A program made the position numbers and the translations under genes. Of a DNA stretch of 64,000 nucleotides, positions 11,184 through 21,695 are shown piece after piece; positions within the stretch are counted from its first letter, which is position 1; each line of letters begins with the position of its first letter. Source of the stretch: Nitrosomonadales bacterium. GTDB taxonomy: Bacteria; Pseudomonadota; Gammaproteobacteria; Burkholderiales; Gallionellaceae. The notes beneath the pieces are model-generated. The model did no database searches, was not told the DNA's origin, and saw nothing but the letters and a program-made list of their open reading frames with translations. The stretch covers positions 1-64,000 of the forward strand of contig JACRED010000012.1 in assembly GCA_016218415.1 (NCBI GenBank), written 5' to 3'.

Positions 11184-12346
11184 GCAGCGCCCATCGGGTC
11201 GGCGGAAACGAGCTCACGCTGTTGCGGAACGGCGCCGAATATTTTCCGCAGCTGTGTGCCGCGATCGATGCGGCGCAACATTCCATCCATCTGGAAACCT
11301 ACATATTTTCCACCGACGAGGTCGGGCGCGATGTCGCCGCCGCGCTGCGCCGCGCCGCCGGGCGCGGGGTGGCGGTATGCCTGTTGCTGGACGGTTACGG
11401 GTCGGCGGAGTTGCCCGAGAGCTGGGTGGACGATCTGCGCGAGTCCGGAGTGGAGGTGCACTGGTTCCGGCGCGAGGTTTCCCCCTTTACGCTACGCCGC
11501 GACCGGATGCGCCGCCTGCGCCGGCTGCATCGCAAGCTGGTGGCGGTGGACGGCGAGATCGCCTTTGTCGGCGGCATCAATATCGTCAATGACATTCCGA
11601 GGGAGTTTGATTTTGCCGCGCCGCGCCTGGATTATGCGGTGCGGGTGCAGGGCGAGCTGGCGGGCGAGGTGCAGGCGGCGATGCAGCACCTGTGGGAAAT
11701 GGTCTCCTGGGCGGCGTTCCGCAAACGCGTCAAGTCCGGGGGCTGGCGCCTTCGCCGCAGCAGCCCGAACCTGAATCCGGATTTGCAACTCGTGCTGCGC
11801 GACAACGTGCGCCATCGGCGCGACATCGAACGCGCTTACGTCAGGGCCATCGCGGGAGCGCAACGCGAGATCATCATCGCCAGCGCCTATTTCCTGCCTG
11901 GCCGGTCGTTCCTGCGCGCCCTGATGCAGGCCGTTCGGCGCGGCGTGCGCGTGTTGCTGCTGTTGCAAGGCAGGGCGGAGTATCGTTTGCAGCATTACGC
12001 CACGCTGGCGTTGTACGATCGCCTGACAGGCGCCGGCGTGGAGATCTACGAGTACCAGCCCAGTCATCTGCATGCCAAGGTCGCGGTGATCGACGGCGAG
12101 TGGGCGACCGTGGGCTCTTTCAACATCGACCCGTTCAGCCTGCTGCTGGCGCGCGAGGCCAATCTGGTGGTGCGCGATGCGGGTTTCGCCGCCGGGCTGC
12201 GCGCCAGCCTGATGCAGGCCATCGAGCAGGACGGGCGGCGCGCCGAATCCGCGGGGACCGGGAACGTGATGCGCTTCCTGGCGTGGATCAGCTACGGACT
12301 GATCCGCTTTGCCATCGGCGTATCGGGCATATCCCGGAAGCATTAG
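11180..12346 (+). CDS. clsB: cardiolipin synthase B (phospholipase D family)
   Basis: The 388-residue protein has two HKD motifs, HRKLVAVD at 117-124 and HAKVAVID at 298-305, each followed by a G-G/S-x-N segment. It lacks N-terminal membrane helices, as in ClsB (YbhO), and has one possible hydrophobic segment at the very C-terminus. ClsB makes cardiolipin or transfers phosphatidyl groups at the inner membrane. The start overlaps the stop of the EEP gene, so the two form an operon like ybhP-clsB. Confidence 0.9.
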   Translation: MSSAHRVGGNELTLLRNGAEYFPQLCAAIDAAQHSIHLETYIFSTDEVGRDVAAALRRAAGRGVAVCLLLDGYGSAELPESWVDDLRESGVEVHWFRREVSPFTLRRDRMRRLRRLHRKLVAVDGEIAFVGGINIVNDIPREFDFAAPRLDYAVRVQGELAGEVQAAMQHLWEMVSWAAFRKRVKSGGWRLRRSSPNLNPDLQLVLRDNVRHRRDIERAYVRAIAGAQREIIIASAYFLPGRSFLRALMQAVRRGVRVLLLLQGRAEYRLQHYATLALYDRLTGAGVEIYEYQPSHLHAKVAVIDGEWATVGSFNIDPFSLLLAREANLVVRDAGFAAGLRASLMQAIEQDGRRAESAGTGNVMRFLAWISYGLIRFAIGVSGISRKH

Positions 12347-12454
12347 CGGCATTGCCTGTCATGTCATTGACACTGCCTGGCACCGCACGGAGAATGCGGA
12401 GCAGGTTTCACCTGCACGCTGGCGAATGTTCATAACGACATAGGGGAGCTGAAG

Positions 12455-14959
12455 ATGGGGAGTAGCAAAACGACACTGCAGCATCGTAGCGCGGGCATGA
12501 GCAAAGAGGCGATCCAGGCCTCGCTTTCCGATCATCTGGTCTATTCCAACAGCAAGTATCCCATCAACTCCACCACGCGGGACTGGTTCCAGACCACGGC
12601 CTATGCGGTGCGCGACCGTCTGGTCGAGCGCTGGATGGAGACCATGCAGCGCTATTATGAGCATGACGCCAAGCGCATCTACTACCTGTCGCTGGAGTTC
12701 CTGATGGGGCGCACCCTGAGCAACGCCATGCTCAATCTGGAGATGAACGAACAATGCAAGACCGCGCTCTACGAGCTGGGGCAGGAGTTCGAGGCGATCG
12801 CCGAGATCGAGGCCGATGCCGCGCTGGGCAACGGCGGGCTGGGGCGTCTGGCGGCCTGCTTCCTCGATTCGATGGCGACGCTGGACCTGCCCTGTTACGG
12901 TTACGGCATCCGCTACGAATACGGCATGTTCCGCCAGAGCATCGAGCACGGCGCGCAGGTGGAGCACCCGGACAACTGGTTGCGCTACGGCAATCCCTGG
13001 GAGTTCCCGCGTCCGGAGCTGCTGTACCCGGTGAAATTTCACGGCCGCGTGGTGGAATACAAGCACGAAAACGGATTGCTGCGCCACCACTGGGTGGACA
13101 CCGACGATGTGATGGCGATGGCCTATGACACGCCGGTGCCCGGTTACGGCGGCAAGACGGTCAACAACATGCGGTTGTGGGCGGCGAAATCCTCGCGCGA
13201 TTTCGAGCTGCGTTATTTCAACCAGGGCAACTACATCCAGGCCGTCGCCGACAAGAACGAATCGGAGAACCTCTCCAAGGTGCTGTACCCGGACGATTCG
13301 ACCGAGATGGGCCGCGAGCTGCGTTTGAAGCAGCAGTATTTTTTCGTCAGCGCTTCGCTGCAGGATATGCTTTTCCGCTACAAGAAAACCCATGCGGACT
13401 GGACGCAGCTGCCGGACAAGATCGCGGTGCAACTCAACGATACCCACCCGTCCATCGCGGTCGCCGAGATGATGCGTTTGCTGGTGGATATCCATCACCA
13501 TAGCTGGGACGAGGCGTGGGCGCTGACCACGCGCATCTTTTCCTACACCAACCACACGCTGATGCCGGAGGCGCTGGAAACCTGGCCGGTGGCGATGCTG
13601 GAGAGCCTGCTGCCGCGTCACTTGCAGATTATCTACGAGATCAATCATCGGTTTTTGCAGCAGGTGATGCACCAGTTTCCGGGCGACGGCGAACTGCTGC
13701 GGCGTTTGTCCATCATCGACGAGAACGGCGGCCGCCGCGTGCGCATGTCGCATCTGGCCATCGTCGGCAGCCACACGGTGAACGGCGTGGCCGCGCTGCA
13801 TACCGAGTTGATGAAGCGCACCATATTTGCCGACTTCGAGCGCATTTCGCCGGGCAAGATCATCAATATGACCAACGGTGTCACGCCGCGCCGCTGGTTG
13901 AACCAGTCCAATCCCGGGCTGGCCGCATTGATTACCGAGAATATCGGCAAGGGCTGGCTGACCGATCTCGACCAGTTGCAGAAGCTGCGCGACTATGCGG
14001 GCGATGCCGGATTCCAGAAAAAATTCCGCGCCGTCAAACAGGCGAACAAGGAGCGCCTCGCCGGCATGATACGCAAGCAGCTTGGCATCGCGGTCGATCC
14101 CGATTCGCTGTTCGACATCCAGATCAAGCGCATCCACGAATACAAGCGGCAGTTGCTCAACGTGCTGCATGTCATCACGCTCTACAACCGCATCCGTTCC
14201 GGCGCATATCCCGATGTCGTGCCGCGCACCGTCATCATTGCGGGCAAGGCGGCGCCGGGTTACGCGATGGCCAAGCGCATCATCCGCCTGATCAACGACA
14301 TCGCCGACATCATCAACAACGACCAGCAGGTCGGCGGAAAACTGAAGCTGGTGTTCATCCCCAACTACGATGTTTCCAACGCCGAGCGCATCGTGCCCGC
14401 TGCGGATCTTTCCGAGCAGATTTCGACCGCGGGCACCGAGGCTTCCGGCACCGGCAACATGAAACTGGCGCTGAACGGCGCGCTCACGATAGGCACGCTG
14501 GACGGCGCGAACATCGAGATACGCGAGGAGGTCGGCGCGGAGAACTTCTTCCTGTTCGGCATGACCACGGAGGAGGTCGACACCCTGCGCCGCCACGGCT
14601 ACGATCCGCTGCGCCACTACCACGGCAACGCCGAGTTGAAGCAGGCGCTGGACATGATCGCGTCCGGATATTTCTGTCCGGACGAGCCTGCGCGTTACCG
14701 GGAGATCATCGACGTGCTGCTCCAGTACGGCGATCATTACCTGCTGCTGGCCGACTACGCCTCCTATGTCGCCTGTCAGGACAAGGTCGGAGAACTGTAC
14801 CGCGACCAGAAGGAATGGACGAAGCGCGCCATCCTTAACGTCGCCGGGATGGGCAAGTTCTCAAGCGACCGCACCATCCGCGAATATGCCAAACGCATCT
14901 GGCATGTCGCACCGATAGTCCCGCAGTCCACACCCGACAAAAGAACGGACCGAACATGA
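12455..14959 (+). CDS. glgP: glycogen/alpha-glucan phosphorylase
   Basis: The 834-residue enzyme releases glucose-1-phosphate from glycogen or maltodextrins using phosphate and pyridoxal phosphate. Hallmarks are ADAALGNGGLGRLAACFLDS in the N-terminal domain and TEASGTGNMKLALNGALTIG, with Lys670 as the expected PLP-binding lysine. Length is normal. A ribosome site GGGGAG precedes the ATG at 12455. It opens the glgP-zwf-glk-pgl-gnd operon; its stop overlaps the zwf start (ATGA). No phosphoglucomutase is encoded nearby, so glucose-1-phosphate conversion relies on a gene elsewhere. Confidence 0.97.
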   Translation: MGSSKTTLQHRSAGMSKEAIQASLSDHLVYSNSKYPINSTTRDWFQTTAYAVRDRLVERWMETMQRYYEHDAKRIYYLSLEFLMGRTLSNAMLNLEMNEQCKTALYELGQEFEAIAEIEADAALGNGGLGRLAACFLDSMATLDLPCYGYGIRYEYGMFRQSIEHGAQVEHPDNWLRYGNPWEFPRPELLYPVKFHGRVVEYKHENGLLRHHWVDTDDVMAMAYDTPVPGYGGKTVNNMRLWAAKSSRDFELRYFNQGNYIQAVADKNESENLSKVLYPDDSTEMGRELRLKQQYFFVSASLQDMLFRYKKTHADWTQLPDKIAVQLNDTHPSIAVAEMMRLLVDIHHHSWDEAWALTTRIFSYTNHTLMPEALETWPVAMLESLLPRHLQIIYEINHRFLQQVMHQFPGDGELLRRLSIIDENGGRRVRMSHLAIVGSHTVNGVAALHTELMKRTIFADFERISPGKIINMTNGVTPRRWLNQSNPGLAALITENIGKGWLTDLDQLQKLRDYAGDAGFQKKFRAVKQANKERLAGMIRKQLGIAVDPDSLFDIQIKRIHEYKRQLLNVLHVITLYNRIRSGAYPDVVPRTVIIAGKAAPGYAMAKRIIRLINDIADIINNDQQVGGKLKLVFIPNYDVSNAERIVPAADLSEQISTAGTEASGTGNMKLALNGALTIGTLDGANIEIREEVGAENFFLFGMTTEEVDTLRRHGYDPLRHYHGNAELKQALDMIASGYFCPDEPARYREIIDVLLQYGDHYLLLADYASYVACQDKVGELYRDQKEWTKRAILNVAGMGKFSSDRTIREYAKRIWHVAPIVPQSTPDKRTDRT

Positions 14960-16461
14960 AGACCCTGGAACCTTGCACCCTGATCATCTTTGGCGCAGCC
15001 GGCAACCTGAGCCGGATCAAGCTGATCCCGTCGCTGTTCCGTCTGGAGCTGGCGAAGCGATTGCCCGAGCAGGTGACCATACTCGGTTGCAGCATCGAGG
15101 TGCTGCAGCGCGAGGAGTGGATAGCGGAAATCGCTAAGATGCTGGAGCCGCTCTACCCGCAGGGCCTGGACAAAGCGGCACTGGAGCGTTTCTGCACGCG
15201 CATGCACTACCACGCGATCCCGCCCGGCGACGATGCGGCTTACCTGCGGCTGAAACAGATGGTGGAAGGCAGCGCGATCTTCCACCCCAACATGGTGTTC
15301 TACATGTCGGTCAGCCCGGCGGCGTTCCCGGATATCGTGGACAAGCTGGGCAACGCGGGCTTGCTGAAGCAGACCAATGGCTGGCGCCGCGTGGTGATCG
15401 AAAAACCGTTCGGCTACGACCTGCTGAGCGCGCAGACCCTGCAAAGCAGCCTGTACAAGCACCTCAACGAGCCGCAGATCTACCGCATCGACCATTACCT
15501 CGGCAAGGGCACGGTGCAGAACGTGATGGTATTCCGCTTCGCCAACCTGCTGCTGGAGCCGCTGTGGAACCACCATTACATCGACCATGTGCAGATCACC
15601 CAGTCCGAGACACTGGGGGTAGGCGGACGGGCCGGCTACTACGAGGGCGCCGGCGCGCTGCGCGACATGATACAGAGCCATTTGCTGCAACTGCTCGCGC
15701 TGGTGGCGATGGAGCCGCCGCTGACGATAGCCGCCGAGCATCTGCGCGACGAGAAAGTGAAAGTGCTCAAGGCGATCCGCCCGATCACGCAAAACTCGGT
15801 GCATGCCCATGCGTTCCGCGGGCAATATTCCAGCGGCACGATAGACGGGAAATCGGTGCCCGGTTACCTTGAGGAGCCGGGCGTCGCCGCAGACAGCACC
15901 ACCGAGACTTATGCGGCATTGAAATTGTTCATCGACAACTGGCGCTGGGCGGGCGTGCCGTTCTACCTGCGCACCGGCAAGCGCATGGCCGAGGGCAGCT
16001 CGGCGATCTGCATCCGCTTCAAGAACCCGCCGCAGGATCTGCTGCGCAAGACCCGCAACGGGCCGCCGCAGCCCAACTGGATCATGCTGGGCATCCAGCC
16101 CGACGACTGCATGAAGATGGAGATGCAGGTGAAGGTCCCCGGACTGGATCTGCATACCCGCTCCATCAGCCTGGATGCCACCTATCGCAAGCATACCGAC
16201 GAGGACTTCGATGCCTACGCGGGCCTGCTGCTGGACGTGATGCAGGGCGACCCTTCGCTGTTCCTGCGCATCGACGAAGTCGAGGCCGCATGGCGCGTGG
16301 TCGATCCCATCATCAAGGTCTGGGCGATGGAGCGCGACTTCATCAACACCTATCCGGCGGGCAGCTGGGGGCCGCGCGGCACCTATCGCCTGTTCGACCG
16401 CGACGACCAGTTCTGGCGGAACTCGCTGAGTCTGGACGGTGCCGATCTGCAGGCGTATTGA
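14956..16461 (+). CDS. zwf: glucose-6-phosphate 1-dehydrogenase
   Basis: The 501-residue enzyme oxidises glucose-6-phosphate to 6-phosphogluconolactone with reduction of NAD(P). The active-site segment RIDHYLGK is at 177-184. Further family blocks are QSHLLQLLALVAMEPP, RDEKVKVLKAIRPI and WAGVPFYLRTGKRM. The usual nucleotide-binding motif GxxGDL reads GAAGNL here, an Asp to Asn change at a normally conserved place. The start overlaps glgP and the gene is 12 bases before glk. Confidence 0.96.
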   Translation: MKTLEPCTLIIFGAAGNLSRIKLIPSLFRLELAKRLPEQVTILGCSIEVLQREEWIAEIAKMLEPLYPQGLDKAALERFCTRMHYHAIPPGDDAAYLRLKQMVEGSAIFHPNMVFYMSVSPAAFPDIVDKLGNAGLLKQTNGWRRVVIEKPFGYDLLSAQTLQSSLYKHLNEPQIYRIDHYLGKGTVQNVMVFRFANLLLEPLWNHHYIDHVQITQSETLGVGGRAGYYEGAGALRDMIQSHLLQLLALVAMEPPLTIAAEHLRDEKVKVLKAIRPITQNSVHAHAFRGQYSSGTIDGKSVPGYLEEPGVAADSTTETYAALKLFIDNWRWAGVPFYLRTGKRMAEGSSAICIRFKNPPQDLLRKTRNGPPQPNWIMLGIQPDDCMKMEMQVKVPGLDLHTRSISLDATYRKHTDEDFDAYAGLLLDVMQGDPSLFLRIDEVEAAWRVVDPIIKVWAMERDFINTYPAGSWGPRGTYRLFDRDDQFWRNSLSLDGADLQAY

Positions 16462-16473
16462 GATGTGCTTCTG

Positions 16474-17450
16474 ATGAGCAGAGTCATTGCGGGCGACATC
16501 GGCGGAACCAAGACGCGGCTGGCGATCGTCGAGGTTAGCGGCACGCGCGTGCGCATCGAACACGAAATCGAATATCGGAGCGGCGATTTCGTTGCTTTCG
16601 AGGCCTTGCTGGCCGATTTCCTGAAAGATTCACCTGCTCCCGACTGTGCCGCTTTCGGCATCGCCGGGCCGGTGCGGGGCAGGGCGGTGCGCGCCACCAA
16701 CCTGCCCTGGCTCATCGAGGCCGATGCCTTGCAGCAGCGTTTCGGCTTCAGGGTCTGCACCCTGCTCAACGATCTGGAGGCGACCGCGTGCGGTCTTCCG
16801 GCGTTGGGCGCCGACGAGCTGCTGACCTTGCAGCCGGGCGCAGACGATGCGCTTGGCAACGGCGCCATCATTGCCGCCGGGACCGGGCTGGGCGAGGCCG
16901 GTTTATATTGGGACGGGCAACGACATCATCCCTATGCCACCGAAGGCGGGCACGCCAGTTTCAGCCCGCAGGACGAACTGGAGTTCGCGCTGCTGCGCCA
17001 TCTGCAAGCGCGCTACGGCCATGTCAGCTGGGAACGCGTCGTCTCCGGCATGGGGCTGGCAGACCTGCACGATTTTCTGCGCGTCTATCGCAAAGCCCCG
17101 CTGCCGCAACGGTTGGCGGAAGAGATGAAGACAGGCGATGCGGGTGCGGCGATCTCGCGCGCCGCGTTGGCGGGCAGCGACGACATCTGCGTCGAGACGC
17201 TGGATCGCTTCGTGCGCCTGTACGGCGCGGAGGCGGGCAATCTGGCGCTGAAGACGATGAGCAGCGGCGGGCTGTATGTGGGCGGCGGTATCGCGCCCAA
17301 GATATTGCCGTTGATGCAAAGCGGCTCATTCGTTGAGGCATTTCTGGGCAAGGGCAGGATGCGCCCGCTGCTGGAAGCGATGCCGGTGCGGGTGATCCTG
17401 GATGACCATGTCGCATTGTACGGCCCGGCGCTGTGCGCGGCGCGAACGGC

Positions 17451-17454
<4 letters not shown>
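16474..17454 (+). CDS. glk: glucokinase
   Basis: The 326-residue bacterial-type glucokinase phosphorylates glucose with ATP. The N-terminal phosphate loop GDIGGTKTRLAI starts at residue 7, the catalytic Asp is expected in LLNDLEATA, and IIAAGTGLGEA plus the ATEGGHASF block are family hallmarks. I chose the ATG at 16474; a GTG three codons upstream is possible. The end overlaps the pgl start (ATGA). It would feed glucose, for example from the amylase locus in this window, into the neighbouring zwf-pgl-gnd steps. Confidence 0.94.
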
Positions 17455-18128
<674 letters not shown>

Positions 18129-18151
18129 GTAAACTTAAAGAGGAGAACGAA

Positions 18152-19162
18152 ATGCAGATCGGAATGATAGGGCTGGGACGTATGGGCGCGAACATGGTGC
18201 GGCGCTTGCAGCGCGCCGGACACCAGTGCGTGGTGTTCGACCGCAGCAGCGACGCGGTGCAGGCGCTGGCCAAGGAAGGCGCGACACCGTCAGCCAGCAT
18301 CCCGGATTTTCTGGATAAATTGAGCGCGCCGCGCGCGGTGTGGCTGATGCTGCCCGCCGGGGTGGTGGATGCCAGCATCGCCGAACTGGCGCCGTTGCTC
18401 GGCAAGGACGACATCCTGATCGACGGCGGCAACTCCTATTACAAGGACGACATCGCCCGCGCCAGACAACTGGCGCCCAAGTCCGTGCATTACGTCGATG
18501 TCGGCGTGAGCGGCGGCGTGTGGGGGCTGGAGCGCGGCTACTGCCTGATGATAGGCGGCCATCTGCAGGCTGTTGCGCGGCTGCAACCTATCTTCGCCTC
18601 GCTCGCGCCGGGTGTTGGCGATGCGCCGCGCACCGAAGGCCGCGACGGCACGCCGAGCACCGCCGAGCAGGGCTATCTGCATTGCGGCCCGGCGGGCGCG
18701 GGGCACTTCGTCAAGATGGTGCACAACGGCATCGAATACGGGCTGATGGCGGCCTATGCCGAGGGCTTCAACCTGTTGCGCCACGCCAACGTCGGCGGCG
18801 TCAAGCAAAGCGCCGATGCCGAGACCACGCCGCTGCGAGAACCGGAGACGCTGAGCTATGACATCGACGTGTCCGAGGTGGCGGAGCTGTGGCGGCGCGG
18901 CAGCGTGGTGGGATCATGGTTGCTAGACCTGACCGCGCATGCGCTGCAGGCCGACCCGCACCTCGACAACTTCAGCGGCAAGGTATCGGATTCCGGCGAA
19001 GGACGCTGGACCAGCATCGCCGCGATCGAATCCGGCACCCCCGCGCCGGTGTTGACCGCCGCGCTGTTCAACCGCTTCTCCTCGCGCGGCGAGGCGGACT
19101 ACGGCGACAAACTGCTGTCCGCGTTGCGCTTCGAGTTCGGCGGGCACCACGAGAAGCGCTGA
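18152..19162 (+). CDS. gnd: 6-phosphogluconate dehydrogenase, decarboxylating (short form)
   Basis: The 336-residue enzyme converts 6-phosphogluconate to ribulose-5-phosphate and CO2. The nucleotide-binding motif GLGRMGANM is at 7-15, IDGGNSYYKDD and GVSGGVWGLERGYCLM follow, and the catalytic Lys188 sits in HFVKMVHNGIEYG. At this length it is the short type (often NAD-preferring) and lacks the long C-terminal part of E. coli Gnd. A strong ribosome site AGAGGAG precedes the ATG. It ends the operon; an IS256 element begins 118 bases downstream. Confidence 0.95.
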   Translation: MQIGMIGLGRMGANMVRRLQRAGHQCVVFDRSSDAVQALAKEGATPSASIPDFLDKLSAPRAVWLMLPAGVVDASIAELAPLLGKDDILIDGGNSYYKDDIARARQLAPKSVHYVDVGVSGGVWGLERGYCLMIGGHLQAVARLQPIFASLAPGVGDAPRTEGRDGTPSTAEQGYLHCGPAGAGHFVKMVHNGIEYGLMAAYAEGFNLLRHANVGGVKQSADAETTPLREPETLSYDIDVSEVAELWRRGSVVGSWLLDLTAHALQADPHLDNFSGKVSDSGEGRWTSIAAIESGTPAPVLTAALFNRFSSRGEADYGDKLLSALRFEFGGHHEKR

Positions 19163-19280
19163 GGGTTGGGAACTTTAATTGGGCTGTCCCCATGTAATCC
19201 GGGAGATGCGGAGTGAACTGTGCTCAATAGTCAAATCGAGCGCCATGAAAAGATTCGTGGTACATCCCCAATTTATGCAG

Positions 19281-19309
19281 GAGGGTGTCCCGAATTTTGT
19301 GTAAACGGG
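19281..19309 (+). repeat. left terminal inverted repeat of the IS256 element
   Basis: Starts GAGGGTGT and ends GTGTAAACGG. About 22 of 28 positions match the opposite end. Confidence 0.75.
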
Positions 19310-19315
19310 ATTTCT

Positions 19316-20542
19316 TTACTGCTGCGGCATCCGGTCTTCAAACTGGATAGTAAACCGGTTTAGTGCAGCCTTCCAATCTCGGATCGGCATCGTCCATTTC
19401 TTGCTGATGTTGTTCAGCGCCAAGTGAAACAATTTCAGCAACGACTCATCGGTTGGGAACGAACCCCGGTTCTTGGTGATCTTGCGCAGGCTCATGTTCA
19501 CCGACTCAATCGCATTGGTGGTGTAGATCACCTTCCTGATTTCCGGCGGATAATCGAAAAACGGGATGAGGCGCGGCCAGTTGTTACGCCAGGATTTGAC
19601 GATGGGCGCGTATGCCGCTCCCCATTGCTGCTCGAACTCAGACAGTCGTTGTTCTGCCTCTTCAACGGTGGCAGCAGCGTAGATGGTGCGCAGGTCGGTA
19701 GCAATCTCCTTGCGCAGCTTCCAGCTCACGTAGTTCAGGCTGTAACGCACCATATGCACGATGCACAGCTGCACAGCAGTCTTGGGGTGGATGGTCTCGA
19801 TGGCTTCGGGGAATCCCTTCAACCCATCCACGCAGGCGATGAAGATGTCCTGCACGCCACGGTTCTTGAGTTCGGTCACCACCTGTAGCCAGAACTTGGC
19901 CCCTTCCGTCTGGGCAATCCAGATGCCCAGCAATTCCTTCTCGCCCGCCATGTTGATACCCAATGCCAGATAGACCGCCTTGGCGCGCACCGTACCGGCA
20001 TCGCGCACCTTCACATGAATGCAGTCCAGATAGACGATGGGATACAGCGCATCCAGCGGGCGTGATTGCCATGCCTTGACCTCTTCGATGACGGCATCCG
20101 TTACCGAAGAGATGAGCGTGGGCGACACTTCGGTGCCGTACATCTCTTCCAGGTGGCCTTGTATCTCACGCACGGTCATGCCACGTGCGTAGAGCGACAG
20201 GATCTTGTCGTCGAATCCAGTCCAGCGGGTCTGGTGCTTGGCGATGAGCTGCGGCTCGAAGCTGCCATGCCGGTCGCGGGGTATCTCGATGGGTAGTTCG
20301 CCAAACTCGCCCTTGAGCTTCTTGCTGCTCTTGCCGTTGCGGGTGTTGCCTGCAGGGTTGGTGACGGTGTCATGCTTGGCATGACCGAGATGGGCTGCCA
20401 TCTCGGCGTCCAGTGCTCGTTCAACGAGTGCCTTGGTGAGTTGCTTGAGCAGGCCGTTCTCGCCTATCAGGTCTTCGGGCTTCTTATAACCAGACAGCAG
20501 GCTGTCGATCAAATCTGCGGGTAGTGCTTTTACTGCGGTCAT
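19316..20542 (-). CDS. IS256-family transposase
   Basis: The 408-residue DDE transposase of the MULE/IS256 type is full length. The catalytic acidic residues are expected in VYLDCIHVK, FIACVDGLKGF and TTNAIESVN; all three blocks are intact. The start at 20542 is supported by AAAGGAG 6 bases upstream, while a TTG five codons earlier is less likely. The gene fills almost all of the element. No frameshift or stop is seen, so it may still be active. Confidence 0.95.
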   Translation of the reverse strand: MTAVKALPADLIDSLLSGYKKPEDLIGENGLLKQLTKALVERALDAEMAAHLGHAKHDTVTNPAGNTRNGKSSKKLKGEFGELPIEIPRDRHGSFEPQLIAKHQTRWTGFDDKILSLYARGMTVREIQGHLEEMYGTEVSPTLISSVTDAVIEEVKAWQSRPLDALYPIVYLDCIHVKVRDAGTVRAKAVYLALGINMAGEKELLGIWIAQTEGAKFWLQVVTELKNRGVQDIFIACVDGLKGFPEAIETIHPKTAVQLCIVHMVRYSLNYVSWKLRKEIATDLRTIYAAATVEEAEQRLSEFEQQWGAAYAPIVKSWRNNWPRLIPFFDYPPEIRKVIYTTNAIESVNMSLRKITKNRGSFPTDESLLKLFHLALNNISKKWTMPIRDWKAALNRFTIQFEDRMPQQ

Positions 20543-20583
20543 TGCTACTCCTTTCAAAGTGGCGGCAGTTTCCTGCCAAATGA

Positions 20584-20611
20584 CCGTTTACACAAAAATT
20601 TTTACACCTTC
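20584..20611 (-). repeat. right terminal inverted repeat of the IS256 element
   Basis: Mirror of the left end. Read on the minus strand it begins GAAGGTGTAAAA and ends GTGTAAACGG. Confidence 0.75.
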
Positions 20612-20648
20612 GGGCGTGTAGCCGACTTGGGCGGCTCACGGTTTTATC

Positions 20649-20780
20649 GGCCCCTTTGAGGGGCTCACCCAATAAGCCCCCGGCTTTGCCGGGGGTCATT
20701 TAACTGAACATCGGTAAGGGCGCGATTTATCGCGCCCTTTCTCTGTGCATGAATAGATCAGGGCGCGATGAATCGCGCCC
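20649..20780. repeat. cluster of GC hairpins between IS256 and era, including two REP-like copies
   Basis: Four palindromes follow each other: GCCCCTTTGAGGGGC near 20651; a strong CCCCCGGC-TTT-GCCGGGGG at 20677-20695; GGGCGCGATTTATCGCGCCC at about 20718-20737 with a T-run; and GGGCGCGATGAATCGCGCCC at 20761-20780. The last two are near copies of one sequence. They could end transcription of era from the right and of gnd from the left. Confidence 0.65.
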
Positions 20781-20798
20781 CTACAATGCCGCACGCGG

Positions 20799-21695
20799 TT
20801 ATTCGTAACCCAGCGAGCGCAACACGCGTTCGTCATCCGCCCAGCCGCTGCGGACCTTGATGAACACTTCCAGGAACACCTTGCCGTCGAACAGCTTCTC
20901 CATGTCGAGGCGCGCCTGGGTGGCGATCTCTTTCAGCTTCTCGCCTTTCTTGCCGATCAGCATCGCCTTGTGTGCCTCCTTGTCCACCAGGATCGCGGCG
21001 CTGATGCGGCGCAGCTTGCCTTCCATCTTGAACTGCTCGATCACGACGCTGACCGAATAAGGCAGCTCCTCGCCGGTGAAGCGGAACACCTTTTCGCGCA
21101 GCATTTCCGCCGCCAGAAAACGTTCGCTGCGGTCGGTGATGTCGTCCTCGCCGTAGATATGTTCGCCGGGCGGCAGATGGCGTCGTAGCGCCTCGCGCAG
21201 TTCGTCCAGCTTGGTGCCCTGCTTGGCGCTGACCGGCACGATGTCGGCGAATTTGAAATCCTTGGCGACGCGCTCGGCGAACGAGAACAGTTGTCCCTTG
21301 TCCTCCACCTCGTCGATCTTGTTGATGACCAGCACGACAGGGCGGTTGTCCGGCAGCAACTTGAGCACTTCCTGGTCGCGTTCGTCGTAGCGCAATGCTT
21401 CCAGCACGTACATCACCACCTGCACATCGCGCAGGCTGCTGGTCACGACGCGGTTCATGCCGCGGTTCAATGCGTTGAGGTGTTTGGTCTGGAAGCCGGG
21501 CGTGTCCACAAACACGAATTGCGCGTGCTCGTCGGTAAAGATGCCGTGGATGCGGTGGCGCGTGGTCTGCGCCTTGCGCGAGGTGATGCTGACCTTCTGC
21601 CCGATCAGGTGGTTGAGCAGCGTGGACTTGCCCACGTTGGGGCGCCCGACGATGGCGATGTAACCGCAGCGGAATGGTTCTTGTTGTTCGGTCAT
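20799..21695 (-). CDS. era: GTPase Era
   Basis: The 298-residue protein has an N-terminal GTPase domain (Walker A GRPNVGKS at 17-24, switch segment TTRH, VDTPG, NKID) and a C-terminal KH domain with the [16 protein letters not shown] motif. Era binds the 3' end of 16S rRNA and helps 30S maturation. Its ATG overlaps the rnc stop (ATGA), and it is the last gene of the lepA-lepB-DUF4845-rnc-era operon, a conserved betaproteobacterial order. Confidence 0.97.
   Translation of the reverse strand: MTEQQEPFRCGYIAIVGRPNVGKSTLLNHLIGQKVSITSRKAQTTRHRIHGIFTDEHAQFVFVDTPGFQTKHLNALNRGMNRVVTSSLRDVQVVMYVLEALRYDERDQEVLKLLPDNRPVVLVINKIDEVEDKGQLFSFAERVAKDFKFADIVPVSAKQGTKLDELREALRRHLPPGEHIYGEDDITDRSERFLAAEMLREKVFRFTGEELPYSVSVVIEQFKMEGKLRRISAAILVDKEAHKAMLIGKKGEKLKEIATQARLDMEKLFDGKVFLEVFIKVRSGWADDERVLRSLGYE

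Larger units (their letters stand above)
19281..20611. mobile_element. IS256-family insertion sequence
   Basis: The 1331-base element is bounded by imperfect inverted ends: GAGGGTGTCCCGAATTTTGT at 19281 and, on the other strand, GAAGGTGTAAAAATTTTTGT from 20611, both continuing GTAAACGG. The conserved GTGTAAA core is typical of IS256 ends. It holds one intact transposase gene on the minus strand. The 8 bases on either side (TTATGCAG left, GGGCGTGT right) do not match, so no target duplication is visible. It separates gnd from a cluster of hairpins that may once have ended the gnd operon. Confidence 0.85.

Noticed and set aside
12359..14737. 792-codon open frame antisense to glgP
   Set aside because: It is a shadow of glgP: no start context, no domain.
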